From: Candidatus Binatus soli
Lineage (GTDB): Bacteria > Desulfobacterota > Binatia > Binatales > Binataceae
Assembly (NCBI GenBank): GCA_002479255.1
Contig: DLMJ01000032.1
Span: forward strand, 155,967 to 219,966
Length of the DNA: 64,000 nucleotides
Direction: 5' to 3'
Shown: positions 10,641-18,125 of the stretch, one piece after another
Numbering within the stretch: the stretch's first letter is position 1
Layout of the letters: every line of letters begins with the position of its first letter
Notes under the pieces: model-generated
Told to the model about the DNA's origin: nothing
What the model saw: the letters and a program-made list of their open reading frames with translations, nothing else
Database searches by the model: none
Position numbers and translations under genes: made by a program

Positions 10641-11021
10641 GTGAGCATTGAAACCACGAGCGTTCCCGCGATCGACATGCGCGCGATTACCCAGCTCGCC
10701 GAAAGCGATGATCTGGGCGAGCAATTTGTCGCCGAAATCATCGACGTATTCCTTGCCGACTTGAGCGAACGCGTACGCGCGATCGGCTTGCAGATGAGCC
10801 ACGACGACCGCGCCGAAATTGCAGCGACCGCGCACGCGGTCAAGGGCAGCTGCAGTCATTTCGGCGCAGTGCGCCTGATGGAGTTATCGCGTGAGATCGA
10901 AGGCCGGGCTAGGCACGAACAAACCGACGGCCTTCAAACAGCGATCGATTCCATGGTCGCGGAAACGGAACGGGTCCGCGCCGCGCTAGAAGCTTATCGA
11001 TCCAGCCATGCGCGGCCCTGA
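10641..11021 (+). CDS. Orphan Hpt (histidine phosphotransfer) domain protein
   Basis: 126 residues starting at GTG. The whole protein is one helical Hpt bundle with the phospho-acceptor motif TAHAVKGSCSHFGA near residue 60; the histidine lies in the usual H-x-x-K-G-S context. Such proteins pass a phosphoryl group between a hybrid kinase receiver and a final response regulator. No kinase or response regulator lies beside it, so its partners are encoded elsewhere. The preceding 270 bases hold no other recognisable gene. Confidence 0.8.
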   Translation: MSIETTSVPAIDMRAITQLAESDDLGEQFVAEIIDVFLADLSERVRAIGLQMSHDDRAEIAATAHAVKGSCSHFGAVRLMELSREIEGRARHEQTDGLQTAIDSMVAETERVRAALEAYRSSHARP

Positions 11022-11042
11022 CAGGTGATCTGCGGCAGTTCG

Positions 11043-11279
11043 CTACAAACCCATCTTCCTGCGCTCTGCCCAACGCTTCTTCATCGCGATTGACAACCGC
11101 TTTCTGCCTTCCGGCGTCAGGCCTCCGCGCTTGCGGCTCTTCGACGCGGTCCCCTTTGGCCTGCCGACGCTCTTCTTCTTGCCGCCCCCTGACAAGGCCG
11201 ATCCCAAGAGCGCCGCAATAGCTCGACCGAGCCTGTCGGCTTCCTCCTTCAACTCTGCCACTAATTTATCCAGGTCCAA
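11043..11279 (-). CDS. Small basic AT-hook-like protein
   Basis: 78 residues. A short helical N-terminus is followed by a lysine/arginine-rich tail with GRPKGT, an AT-hook-like core, and the block LTPEGRKRLSIAMKKRWAERR. Small basic proteins of this sort are common in soil bacteria and are presumed to bind nucleic acid; no precise function is known to me. The TTG start is favoured by AAAGGAG placed about 7 bases upstream. Convergent with the Hpt gene. Confidence 0.6.
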   Translation of the reverse strand: MDLDKLVAELKEEADRLGRAIAALLGSALSGGGKKKSVGRPKGTASKSRKRGGLTPEGRKRLSIAMKKRWAERRKMGL

Positions 11280-11531
11280 GATTCGCTCCTTTGGCGCGCT
11301 TGCTAGGTGCAGCTCGCGCCTTTCTGTAGCCGCTCGTTATGATTCGCGTCCTATCGATGCCCGGATAGGAGCGCCCGCCAACTCGTATCAGGGCAATACC
11401 TACTCTTTCTATCGACGCGATCCAATCACCTAGAATATCGAAGATCCTCCGCGCGAGACGAAGACGGCGCGGCAGGTAGCGAGAATTGTGGATAACCAAT
11501 AGAGTCAGGTGGAGTTTGCCCGGAAAAAATC

Positions 11532-13322
11532 ATGAATGAAGTGGGTCGCACCAGATTTCTTGTCGAGTTGATCAAGCCGTCGCATTACGACGATGACGGC
11601 TATCTCATCCAATGGTGGCGCGGCTTCGTGCCGTCGAGCTCGCTGTCGAGCATCTACGGCCTCGCGCTCGACGCGCAGGTGCGGGCCGTCCTCGGCGAGG
11701 ACGTTGATCTTGAAATCGCGGCGCGCGACGAGACTAACGCGAGAGTCCCGGTGCGTTCGATAATTCGCCGGTTCAAGCGCAACTCGAACCGCGGCGTCGT
11801 GCTGCTGATCGGAGTGCAAACCAATCAGTTTGCACGCGCAGTTGATATCGCGCGCGAACTGCGCGCCGCCGGAATCCAGGTCGCGATCGGCGGATTCCAC
11901 GTCAGCGGATGCTTCGCGATGCTTCCCGAGATGCCGCCCGAGATGAGGGACGCACTCGCGCTCGGGATCACGCTGTTCGCGGGCGAGGCTGAGCACCGGC
12001 TCGATGAGCTGCTCGTCGCGGCATTCGAGAATCGTCTCCCGCCGGTTTACAACTTCATTGCCGATTTGCCGGCGATGGACGGCGAGCCGCTTCCGTTTCT
12101 TCCAATTCAGTACGTCAAGCGCTATGCCGGGGCGCTCGGATGCTTCGACGCGGGGCGCGGATGCCCGTTCAGCTGCAGCTTCTGCACGATCATAAATGTG
12201 CAGGGGCGCAAGTCACGGCATCGCAGTGCCGACGACATCGAGCAGTTGATTCGCGCGCACGCGGCGCAGGGCGTGCGGAGCTTCTTCATTACCGACGACA
12301 ATTTCGCGCGTAATCGGAACTGGGAAGCGATCCTCGACCGTATCATCCAACTCAAGCGTCGCGACCGGCTGAAGATAAACATCATCATGCAGGTCGATAC
12401 CATGTGCCACAAAATCCCGAACTTCGTGGAGAAGTCGGTGCGCGCGGGGTGCAAGAAAGTTTTTATCGGGCTCGAGAGCATCAATCCCGACAGCCTCAAG
12501 GGCGCATCGAAGGGTCAGAATCGCATCACCGAGTACCGCAAGATGCTCCAGGCGTGGAAGCGCGCCAAGGTTCTGACCTACGCCGGCTACATCCTCGGCT
12601 TCCCGTCCGACACGCCCGAGAGCATCGAGCGCGACATCCAGATCATCCAGCGCGAACTCCCGATCGACATAATGGAGTTCTTCATGCTGACGCCGCTGCC
12701 CGGCTCCAGGGATCACCAGGAGATGTACCTGCGCGGCGAGCGAATGGAAGCGGATACCAACAAGTATGACGCCGAGCATGCGACTGCCGACCATCCGCGG
12801 ATGAGCGCCGCCGAGTGGCAGGATATCTACCAGCGGGCATGGCGCCTGTACTATTCGCCGGTGCACATCGAGACGCTGATCAAGCGGGCCGTCGCCAGCG
12901 GAATGCGCACGCGGCGGATGACCTCGATGATTTTCTATTTCTACGGGAGTCACGCCTACGAGCGGGTCCATCCGCTGCAAGGCGGGGTCATTCGCCGCAA
13001 GCCGCGCACGCAGCGCCGTCCTGGTTTTCCGCGCGAGAACGCGCTCAGGTTTTTTATGCGGCGCGCGCGCGAGATGTCAGCGACCTATGTGCCCGGTCTT
13101 TGGTTCTTCTGGCGGCTGGAACGGCTGCGACGCAAGATCGAGAACGATCCGGCGTCGAAGCATTATACCGATGCCGCGCTCAGCCCGGTCGCTGATGGCG
13201 AATTTGGCGCCGATCTGGATCTCTACCACGCATCGGACTCAGCGCGCCGTGCCGCCGATCAGGCCCGCACGCGCGCCGAGGAGATGCGTCAAATCGAGAT
13301 TCGCGGCGACGCCGCTGCATGA
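11532..13322 (+). CDS. B12-binding-type radical SAM protein
   Basis: 596 residues. The N-terminal 150 residues look like a divergent cobalamin-binding Rossmann domain (IGVQTNQFARAVDIAREL, then IGGFHVSG). A radical SAM core follows with the 4Fe-4S motif GCPFSCSFCTI near residue 217, the downstream ITDDNFARN block and EFFMLTPLPGS. The C-terminal 170 residues are basic and not assigned. Members of this class use a 5'-deoxyadenosyl radical for methyl transfer or ring rearrangements, often on lipids or natural products; the substrate cannot be predicted. The ATG at 11532 follows a purine-rich stretch. Confidence 0.85.
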   Translation: MNEVGRTRFLVELIKPSHYDDDGYLIQWWRGFVPSSSLSSIYGLALDAQVRAVLGEDVDLEIAARDETNARVPVRSIIRRFKRNSNRGVVLLIGVQTNQFARAVDIARELRAAGIQVAIGGFHVSGCFAMLPEMPPEMRDALALGITLFAGEAEHRLDELLVAAFENRLPPVYNFIADLPAMDGEPLPFLPIQYVKRYAGALGCFDAGRGCPFSCSFCTIINVQGRKSRHRSADDIEQLIRAHAAQGVRSFFITDDNFARNRNWEAILDRIIQLKRRDRLKINIIMQVDTMCHKIPNFVEKSVRAGCKKVFIGLESINPDSLKGASKGQNRITEYRKMLQAWKRAKVLTYAGYILGFPSDTPESIERDIQIIQRELPIDIMEFFMLTPLPGSRDHQEMYLRGERMEADTNKYDAEHATADHPRMSAAEWQDIYQRAWRLYYSPVHIETLIKRAVASGMRTRRMTSMIFYFYGSHAYERVHPLQGGVIRRKPRTQRRPGFPRENALRFFMRRAREMSATYVPGLWFFWRLERLRRKIENDPASKHYTDAALSPVADGEFGADLDLYHASDSARRAADQARTRAEEMRQIEIRGDAAA

Positions 13323-13435
13323 TCGCGCCGCGATAATTCTGAATCGGACTCTCTCCTGCTCGGCGACACTTTTCAAAAACTCGATTGGATCAATACAAAG
13401 GGTCTGGTATACACCGATTCTTTTGCCCTTGCGGA

Positions 13436-13640
13436 CTATTGCTGGTAGAGGCCGGGGAAGTCTTGTCGGAGCCGTTCGAGTTTCGGCATATCGTTGATGA
13501 CGATGTAGGGCTGATTCGGGTGCAGAGCCAGATAGTTTTGATGTTAGTCTTCGCCCGGGTAGAAGGCGGTGAGCGGAACTACCTTGGTTACAACTGGCCT
13601 GGAGAATGAATGCTGCTGTTCGAGTTAGGCGGTATTGAAC
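13436..13640 (-). pseudogene. msrA: msrA C-terminal remnant (peptide methionine sulfoxide reductase A)
   Basis: Read on the minus strand, about 60 codons match the C-terminal third of MsrA: RPVVTKVVPLTAFYPGED, then HQNYLALHPNQPYIVINDMP and KLERLRQDFPGLYQQ before a TAG stop. Two in-frame TAA stops break it: one replaces the residue between ED and HQ, and another lies upstream in the A-x-LE block. The catalytic GCFWG half is missing; the remnant ends where the ZIP transporter gene begins on the other strand. It is a dead gene fragment that marks a likely insertion or deletion edge. Confidence 0.8.
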
Positions 13641-13657
13641 TCTGAGCAAATCCACCC

Positions 13658-14380
13658 ATGCGATTCGCGCCAATACTTCTTGCTCTAGTCACGCTCATCT
13701 CCACCGGGTTGGGCGGTATGGCAGCCATTCGGTTGCGCGACCGGCTTCATTTGCTGCTCGGCTTCAGTTCCGGTGCGGTGTTGGCGGTGGCTCTGTTCGA
13801 CATACTGCCGGAAGTCTTCGCTTTCGACCGCGGTTCATCGTACATGCCGATGACTGCGCTTGGATTCCTTGCCTTCTTCGGACTTGAACGTTACACGGCC
13901 ATGCACCGCGCCCGCGAACACCCTCACTTAGTGGGAGCTCATGAGCCGGAGCTTGGCGCAATGTCCGCGGGCGGCTTGGCCTTTCACAGTTTTCTGGACG
14001 GCGTTGCGATCGGTGTCGGCTTTCAGACGAGCGTTAAGATGGGACTCTTAATTGCCTTCGGCATAATCGCGCACGATTTCAGCGACGGGCTGAACACGGT
14101 GACGGTCGTTCTTGCGCATGGAAATTCGCCCAGACGCGCCGTTTTCTGGCTGATAGTGGATATGTTGACACCGGTTCTTGGTGCGGCCTCGACGCTGATG
14201 TTCAATTTGAGGGCAGGACTCCTGCCGTGGCTGCTTGCATTTTTCGCCGGTTCTTTTCTTTACATCGGCGCCTCGGATCTGCTGCCGGAAGCTCGCGAGC
14301 ACGACTCTCCATTGGTTGGCGTCGCCACCTGTGTGGGGATGCTCGCAATATTTCTGGTTACCCGCTTGCTGCGCGGATAA
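13658..14380 (+). CDS. ZIP-family divalent metal transporter
   Basis: 240 residues with about eight hydrophobic segments. The metal-path motifs of ZIP proteins appear as FHSFLDGVAIGVG near residue 107 and AHDFSDGLNTVTV near 138, matching the paired HN/HE signatures of helices IV and V. The family moves zinc, iron or manganese into the cytoplasm. It opens a six-gene plus-strand set that continues with an outer-membrane protein, a thioredoxin, a SCO protein and a CuA-type protein, so a role in supplying metal to envelope proteins is an inference. The start codon lies next to the broken msrA. Confidence 0.85.
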   Translation: MRFAPILLALVTLISTGLGGMAAIRLRDRLHLLLGFSSGAVLAVALFDILPEVFAFDRGSSYMPMTALGFLAFFGLERYTAMHRAREHPHLVGAHEPELGAMSAGGLAFHSFLDGVAIGVGFQTSVKMGLLIAFGIIAHDFSDGLNTVTVVLAHGNSPRRAVFWLIVDMLTPVLGAASTLMFNLRAGLLPWLLAFFAGSFLYIGASDLLPEAREHDSPLVGVATCVGMLAIFLVTRLLRG

Positions 14381-14484
14381 AATTGAAAGCATGACGTCGA
14401 TCGAGAAGCCGTGCGCCGTCGAGAGGCTATCGCCAGCGGATCTTGAACGCGAGCGAGGATTGCTTTAGAACTGGTCGCTGCGGT

Positions 14485-14799
14485 ATGAGGCGGTTGTTTT
14501 CAAAGGCGGACTTGCGGGACCTGAGTCTAATCGTGGCGATCGTCATGTTGCTGGCCAGCGTCCCCTCGAATCCCGGGTTAGTCGTCGTCTCCGGACCGAG
14601 CCGTCCGGAATTGACCATCAACATTTGCCAGCCGCTTCAAATGTTCGACCGTGTGTCGAACACGTTGCTTGCACGCCCTGCGACGGTCTTGCCGGAGTTC
14701 GTTCTCCGCGCTCTGGGTGCGACCGCCGTGAAGGAGGCGGTGCGACTAGTCGATATTAAGGTCGCCCCCGACACCCCGCCCCCAAAGCGCCCCGTCTAA
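14485..14799 (+). CDS. Small secreted protein of unknown function
   Basis: 104 residues from the ATG used here; an in-frame TTG 42 bases upstream is an alternative start. A basic N-terminus and hydrophobic stretch (LSLIVAIVMLLASVP) suggest a signal peptide or a membrane anchor. The remainder has one cysteine and a proline-rich end. I do not recognise the family. Its place between a metal transporter and an outer-membrane protein suggests a shared task. A 25-codon open frame just upstream (14391-14468) is too short to assign. Confidence 0.5.
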   Translation: MRRLFSKADLRDLSLIVAIVMLLASVPSNPGLVVVSGPSRPELTINICQPLQMFDRVSNTLLARPATVLPEFVLRALGATAVKEAVRLVDIKVAPDTPPPKRPV

Positions 14800-14918
14800 A
14801 GACCTTCGTTCGACCATGTTTCCCTGATTTGGGTTTGCGACGCCGCAAATGTCGCGGCGCCGGTCTTTTTTCCTTCAGGCAAGCGGCGCATCACAACGTG
14901 TCCGCTGGGAGATGTCCT

Positions 14919-15938
14919 GTGCGACGGATTTCTGAGCTTGTCCTTTTGGCTGGAGCGGCCATTTCTCTGCGTGACGCCGGAAAAACGTGCAGACGCTTGT
15001 TGGTGGCGACTGTTTTCCTCATCGGGCTGACGCCCGGTTTGGTCTGGGCCTGTGCATGCGGGTGTGGAGTCTTTGAGGTAGATACCGCAGCACTGTTTCC
15101 TGAGGGGGCCGGAGGCCAGGTGTGGACACAATATGAATACATGGATCAGTACATAAACTTCCACGCGACCCAGCCAGCCTCCGCCTTCTACAATAACGAC
15201 AAGTACATACGAACAGACTTCATGGAATTTGGCGCACAGTACATGTTCAATCGGAGTTGGGGAGCGATGCTCGAGGTGCCCTATTGGGTGCGCCAATACA
15301 AGGGTGCTTATGGGGGCAACAACGACGACATCCATTGGTACCAGAACAACTCCATAGGCGATATCCGGATCCAAGGGATGTATACGGGTCTGTCGGAGGA
15401 CATGTCGACCGGACTCCTGATGGGAGTCAAGGCCCCGAGCGGCGATTGGCATTATCCACCCTTCGATCGGGACACGCAGATTGGCACGGGAAGCACTGAT
15501 CTTCTGATGGGGGCTTATCACCTCGGAACATTACCGAAGCAGTTGGGGACGCTGCCGTTGACCTTCAGGGAGCGCCCCTTCAACTGGTACGTGCAGGTCA
15601 ACTACAATTTGCCGCTCTGGGGACAGGACCACTACACGCCCGGTAGGGAAGTCGATGGTGCAGTGGGAACCTACTACGACTTCGGCAAAGTCGGTCCTCT
15701 CAAGGAACTCGCTCCGATGCTCACCTTTCTCGCCTCTGACCGTACCAGGGACACAGGAACGGCCGCAGATCCCGCCGACAGCGGCTACACCCGCTTTATC
15801 ATTGGACCGGGAGTCGAGACCAAACTCGGGGTCATCCGGGCTTACGCAGACATTGAGGTCCCAATTTTTCAAAACATGAGGGGTTATCAGCTGACCACGC
15901 CCTGGGCAGCCAAGGTGATTCTGAGTTACAGCTTCTGA
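14919..15938 (+). CDS. Outer-membrane beta-barrel protein with Cys-rich N-terminus
   Basis: 340 residues from a GTG preceded by GGGAG at a 7-base spacing; a longer frame starts at 14829. After a signal-like hydrophobic stretch comes the cluster ACACGCGVFEV, which may sit at the mature N-terminus and bind metal. The rest is rich in aromatic residues and alternating polar/hydrophobic strands (MFNRSWGAMLEVPYWVR, IGDIRIQGMYTGL) and ends in SYSF, as expected for a barrel with a C-terminal aromatic residue. Proteins of this kind are often annotated only as transporter or MetA-pathway-like. Substrate unknown; metal handling is inferred from the neighbours. Confidence 0.65.
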   Translation: MRRISELVLLAGAAISLRDAGKTCRRLLVATVFLIGLTPGLVWACACGCGVFEVDTAALFPEGAGGQVWTQYEYMDQYINFHATQPASAFYNNDKYIRTDFMEFGAQYMFNRSWGAMLEVPYWVRQYKGAYGGNNDDIHWYQNNSIGDIRIQGMYTGLSEDMSTGLLMGVKAPSGDWHYPPFDRDTQIGTGSTDLLMGAYHLGTLPKQLGTLPLTFRERPFNWYVQVNYNLPLWGQDHYTPGREVDGAVGTYYDFGKVGPLKELAPMLTFLASDRTRDTGTAADPADSGYTRFIIGPGVETKLGVIRAYADIEVPIFQNMRGYQLTTPWAAKVILSYSF

Positions 15939-15955
15939 AGCGTAGGAAGGCAATC

Positions 15956-16516
15956 GTGAGGCGAACCATATTGTGGTCTGCTGCAGCAGGAGTCGGCATG
16001 ATCCTGTGTGCGGCTGCATTGGCGCTCGCCTCTGCGACTGTCGGTGACGCCGCGCCGGCGCTGGTCGTGCCCGAACTGGACGGTCAGGTATTCGATCTAA
16101 GTGCGTTGCGCGGGAAAGTCGTAGTCGTCAATTTCTGGGCCACCTGGTGTCCGCCTTGCCGCGAGGAAATGCCGGCGCTCGACGCCTTCTATCGGCGCTA
16201 TCATGGCCAAGGGCTTGAGATGATCGGTCTCAGCGCCGACCGCCCGCACGATCGGTCCGATGTGCTCAAGGTCATGCAGTCGTTCAGCTATCCGGCGGCG
16301 ATGCAGGATGACGCCAAAGTCAACGATTTCGGTCCGCCCAACGTTCTGCCCGTCACATTCGTTGTAGATAGCAGCGGAGTCATCCGCGCGAAGCTCACCC
16401 CCGACCAAACGCCGGTTACCGGGAAGAGTCTATCGGATGCGGTGCTGCCGCTGCTGCCGGAGAACCCTGCGACGCAGACTTCAGGGAATCGAGGTGACCC
16501 CAACGCTAAACCTTAA
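15956..16516 (+). CDS. TlpA/ResA-family periplasmic thioredoxin
   Basis: 186 residues starting at GTG after AGGAAGG. A signal anchor (about 5-27) precedes a thioredoxin fold with FWATWCPPCREEMP near residue 62 and the cis-proline block NVLPVTFVVD near 125. TlpA-like proteins reduce disulfides in the periplasm, often on apo-cytochrome c or on the CuA site of cytochrome oxidase and its SCO chaperone. That fits the SCO and CuA-type genes directly downstream. The coding end overlaps the start of the SCO gene by about 20 bases, suggesting coupled translation. Confidence 0.88.
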   Translation: MRRTILWSAAAGVGMILCAAALALASATVGDAAPALVVPELDGQVFDLSALRGKVVVVNFWATWCPPCREEMPALDAFYRRYHGQGLEMIGLSADRPHDRSDVLKVMQSFSYPAAMQDDAKVNDFGPPNVLPVTFVVDSSGVIRAKLTPDQTPVTGKSLSDAVLPLLPENPATQTSGNRGDPNAKP

Positions 16517-17168
16517 TCTCAAGGGGCAGAATCTCAGTACAAGCCTCTCTTTGACGATGCTGGTTGTCTTCGTGGGCGTGGTGACTCTAATTGGTTGCCG
16601 CCGGCATGCAGAGGATATTGATGAGCGCGGAGGATTCGAGGTGCGCAATACCTCCGACTGCTTGCCCGACATCACGTTGGTCGATCAGCATGGCCGGAAC
16701 GTTTCCCTGGCCTCGCTGAAAGGGAAACCGGTGCTGTTCGATTTCATTTACACCAACTGTCCCGGACCGTGTCTTCTCCTCACGGCTCAGATGAAACAGG
16801 TCGCGAATCGACTCGGACCCAAGCTTGGAACCGAGGCCCGCATCGTGTCGATCACGGTCGATCCCGAACACGATCACCCGGCGCAGCTTCTCGCCTATGC
16901 GAACAAGCAGGGGGCTGACGTTAGCGGCTGGCTGTTCCTGACTGGAACGCCCGAACAGATCGAAGACGTGATGGCGCGATTCAATGTGATTCGAAAGCGC
17001 GAAGCCGATGGAACGGTCGATCACGTTCTCGAATTCTTCCTGGTCGATGCGAACGGTCGTGCATTGCTTCAGTACATAGGTCAAAAGGCCGAACCGGATC
17101 GGGTCGCGAGCGACGTGGAACGAGCCGCGGCGCGCGAACCGCTGGCGGCTGGCGACGGCGCCAACTAG
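16494..17168 (+). CDS. SCO1/SenC-family copper chaperone
   Basis: 224 residues from the GTG at 16494, which overlaps the upstream thioredoxin gene; the open frame begins further back at 16437. A hydrophobic segment ending in LIGC suggests a lipoprotein or membrane anchor. The SCO domain shows FIYTNCPGPC with the copper-binding C-x3-C pair, SITVDPEHDHP, and the conserved histidine in VDHVLEFFLVD. SCO proteins bring copper, or thiol reductant, to the CuA centre of cytochrome c oxidase subunit II. The next gene encodes a CuA-type domain, a natural client. Confidence 0.88.
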   Translation: MTPTLNLNLKGQNLSTSLSLTMLVVFVGVVTLIGCRRHAEDIDERGGFEVRNTSDCLPDITLVDQHGRNVSLASLKGKPVLFDFIYTNCPGPCLLLTAQMKQVANRLGPKLGTEARIVSITVDPEHDHPAQLLAYANKQGADVSGWLFLTGTPEQIEDVMARFNVIRKREADGTVDHVLEFFLVDANGRALLQYIGQKAEPDRVASDVERAAAREPLAAGDGAN

Positions 17169-17194
17169 GCGGGTACACTTTAGGAAGTGAACGC

Positions 17195-17797
17195 ATGAAA
17201 TCGTCAATGCCATTCGTCGAATGCTTGATGGGTCTGGCGTGCATCTGTGCCGGAGCGTTCTTTCTCGGTCAAACCCTCGGTCGTGGCGTGACCCGGCCTG
17301 CGCTCACGGTCCGAGTGGTCGCGCATCAGTGGTGGTGGGAATTCGATTATCCCTCTCTCGGCATCAAGACCAGCGATGTTTTGTACCTTCCCAGTGCTAC
17401 CAACGTCCGGCTCGAGCTTGCCTCCGCCGACGTGATCCACAGCTTCTGGATTGTTGGGATGAAGGACCCCGTAGACATCGTGCCCGGGGTGACGCGCCCG
17501 CTTGATCTGGTCGTCAAGTTACCGGGCGAGCTCTACGGAACTTGCGACTCGGGTTGTGCCTGTGCAACCGGCTCCATGCGATTTCGCGTGCTGGCGAGCA
17601 GTCCCGGCAGCTTCGATCAGTGGTCGGCTCGCGAGCGTTTGCTCCCCTCGGAGTTCAAGCCACCGCATACGCGCGTTGTGCCGGCCTGGGCTTTGAATAC
17701 CGGCCACGATGGCCACGCCGGGCGCGATTCTCCCGCCGATCGTTTGCAGCGGTTGCTTGATGAAGCCGCATCAACCGGCAACCGTCCCTCCCGCTGA
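17195..17797 (+). CDS. Stand-alone cytochrome oxidase subunit II-like (CuA-type) protein with altered site
   Basis: 200 residues with a good AGGAAGTG site before the ATG. One N-terminal membrane segment is followed by a cupredoxin domain of the COX2 type: VVAHQWWWEFDYP near 47, then DVIHSFWIVGMKDPVDIVPG near 85. The CuA loop reads CDSGCACATGSM. Both bridging cysteines and the methionine are kept, but the second ligand histidine is replaced by threonine and the backbone-ligand glutamate is lost; one extra cysteine is present. No subunit I gene is nearby. It may bind a changed copper site, act in electron transfer outside an oxidase, or sense or store copper. The C-terminal 60 residues are unassigned. 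Confidence 0.75.
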   Translation: MKSSMPFVECLMGLACICAGAFFLGQTLGRGVTRPALTVRVVAHQWWWEFDYPSLGIKTSDVLYLPSATNVRLELASADVIHSFWIVGMKDPVDIVPGVTRPLDLVVKLPGELYGTCDSGCACATGSMRFRVLASSPGSFDQWSARERLLPSEFKPPHTRVVPAWALNTGHDGHAGRDSPADRLQRLLDEAASTGNRPSR

Positions 17798-17819
17798 CTA
17801 CGTCCAAATGTGTCCAATA

Positions 17820-17896
17820 CCTCGCCCGTTATACGGGAGAGGTGGCCGTCGCACCACCGCCGAAGAATTCGGGGGCTGGGATTGCTCCCAGCCCCC
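17820..17896. repeat. REP-like palindrome pair
   Basis: Two hairpins lie 28 bases apart. The first has CCTC/GAGG and CCCGT/ACGGG arms around a central TA with one mismatch (17820-17842). The second is a perfect 11-base stem around TTGC (17871-17896). A third small hairpin (AGGGC-GCA-GCCCT) follows near 17935. This type of CCTC-CCG palindrome is a common extragenic repeat in GC-rich bacteria. It follows the end of the CuA gene set and may stop transcription or stabilise mRNA, but no T-run follows. Confidence 0.65.
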
Positions 17897-18125
17897 TGCC
17901 GTCACCACATCCGCCGCCTCACCACAACCTTTTAGGGCGCAGCCCTTGCCGCGCCTGCATTCAAGGTGGGCCCCGGAGAACTCATCATCCTCAATTTCTC
18001 CGAGGACTGGCTGAAACTTTTCGCCGCCGCCTCTTGTACCTACCTACCCGTTCGCATCCACCTCATCGCGCCAGTCTCTCGAAAACCTCCCCCACCTATT
18101 CTCCGGGACCCTTGAAACTCCTTCC
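17897..18125. other. Intergenic stretch between convergent genes
   Basis: No recognisable gene lies between the palindromes and the end of the ribonucleotide reductase gene. A short plus-strand frame here reads FKVGPGELIILNFSEDW, which looks protein-like, but it has neither a start site nor a family match and may be chance or a decayed remnant. Confidence 0.4.

Noticed and set aside
11266..11499. 77-codon minus-strand frame upstream of the AT-hook-like gene
   Set aside because: TTG start without a ribosome site and no family match; it may be transcribed leader only.
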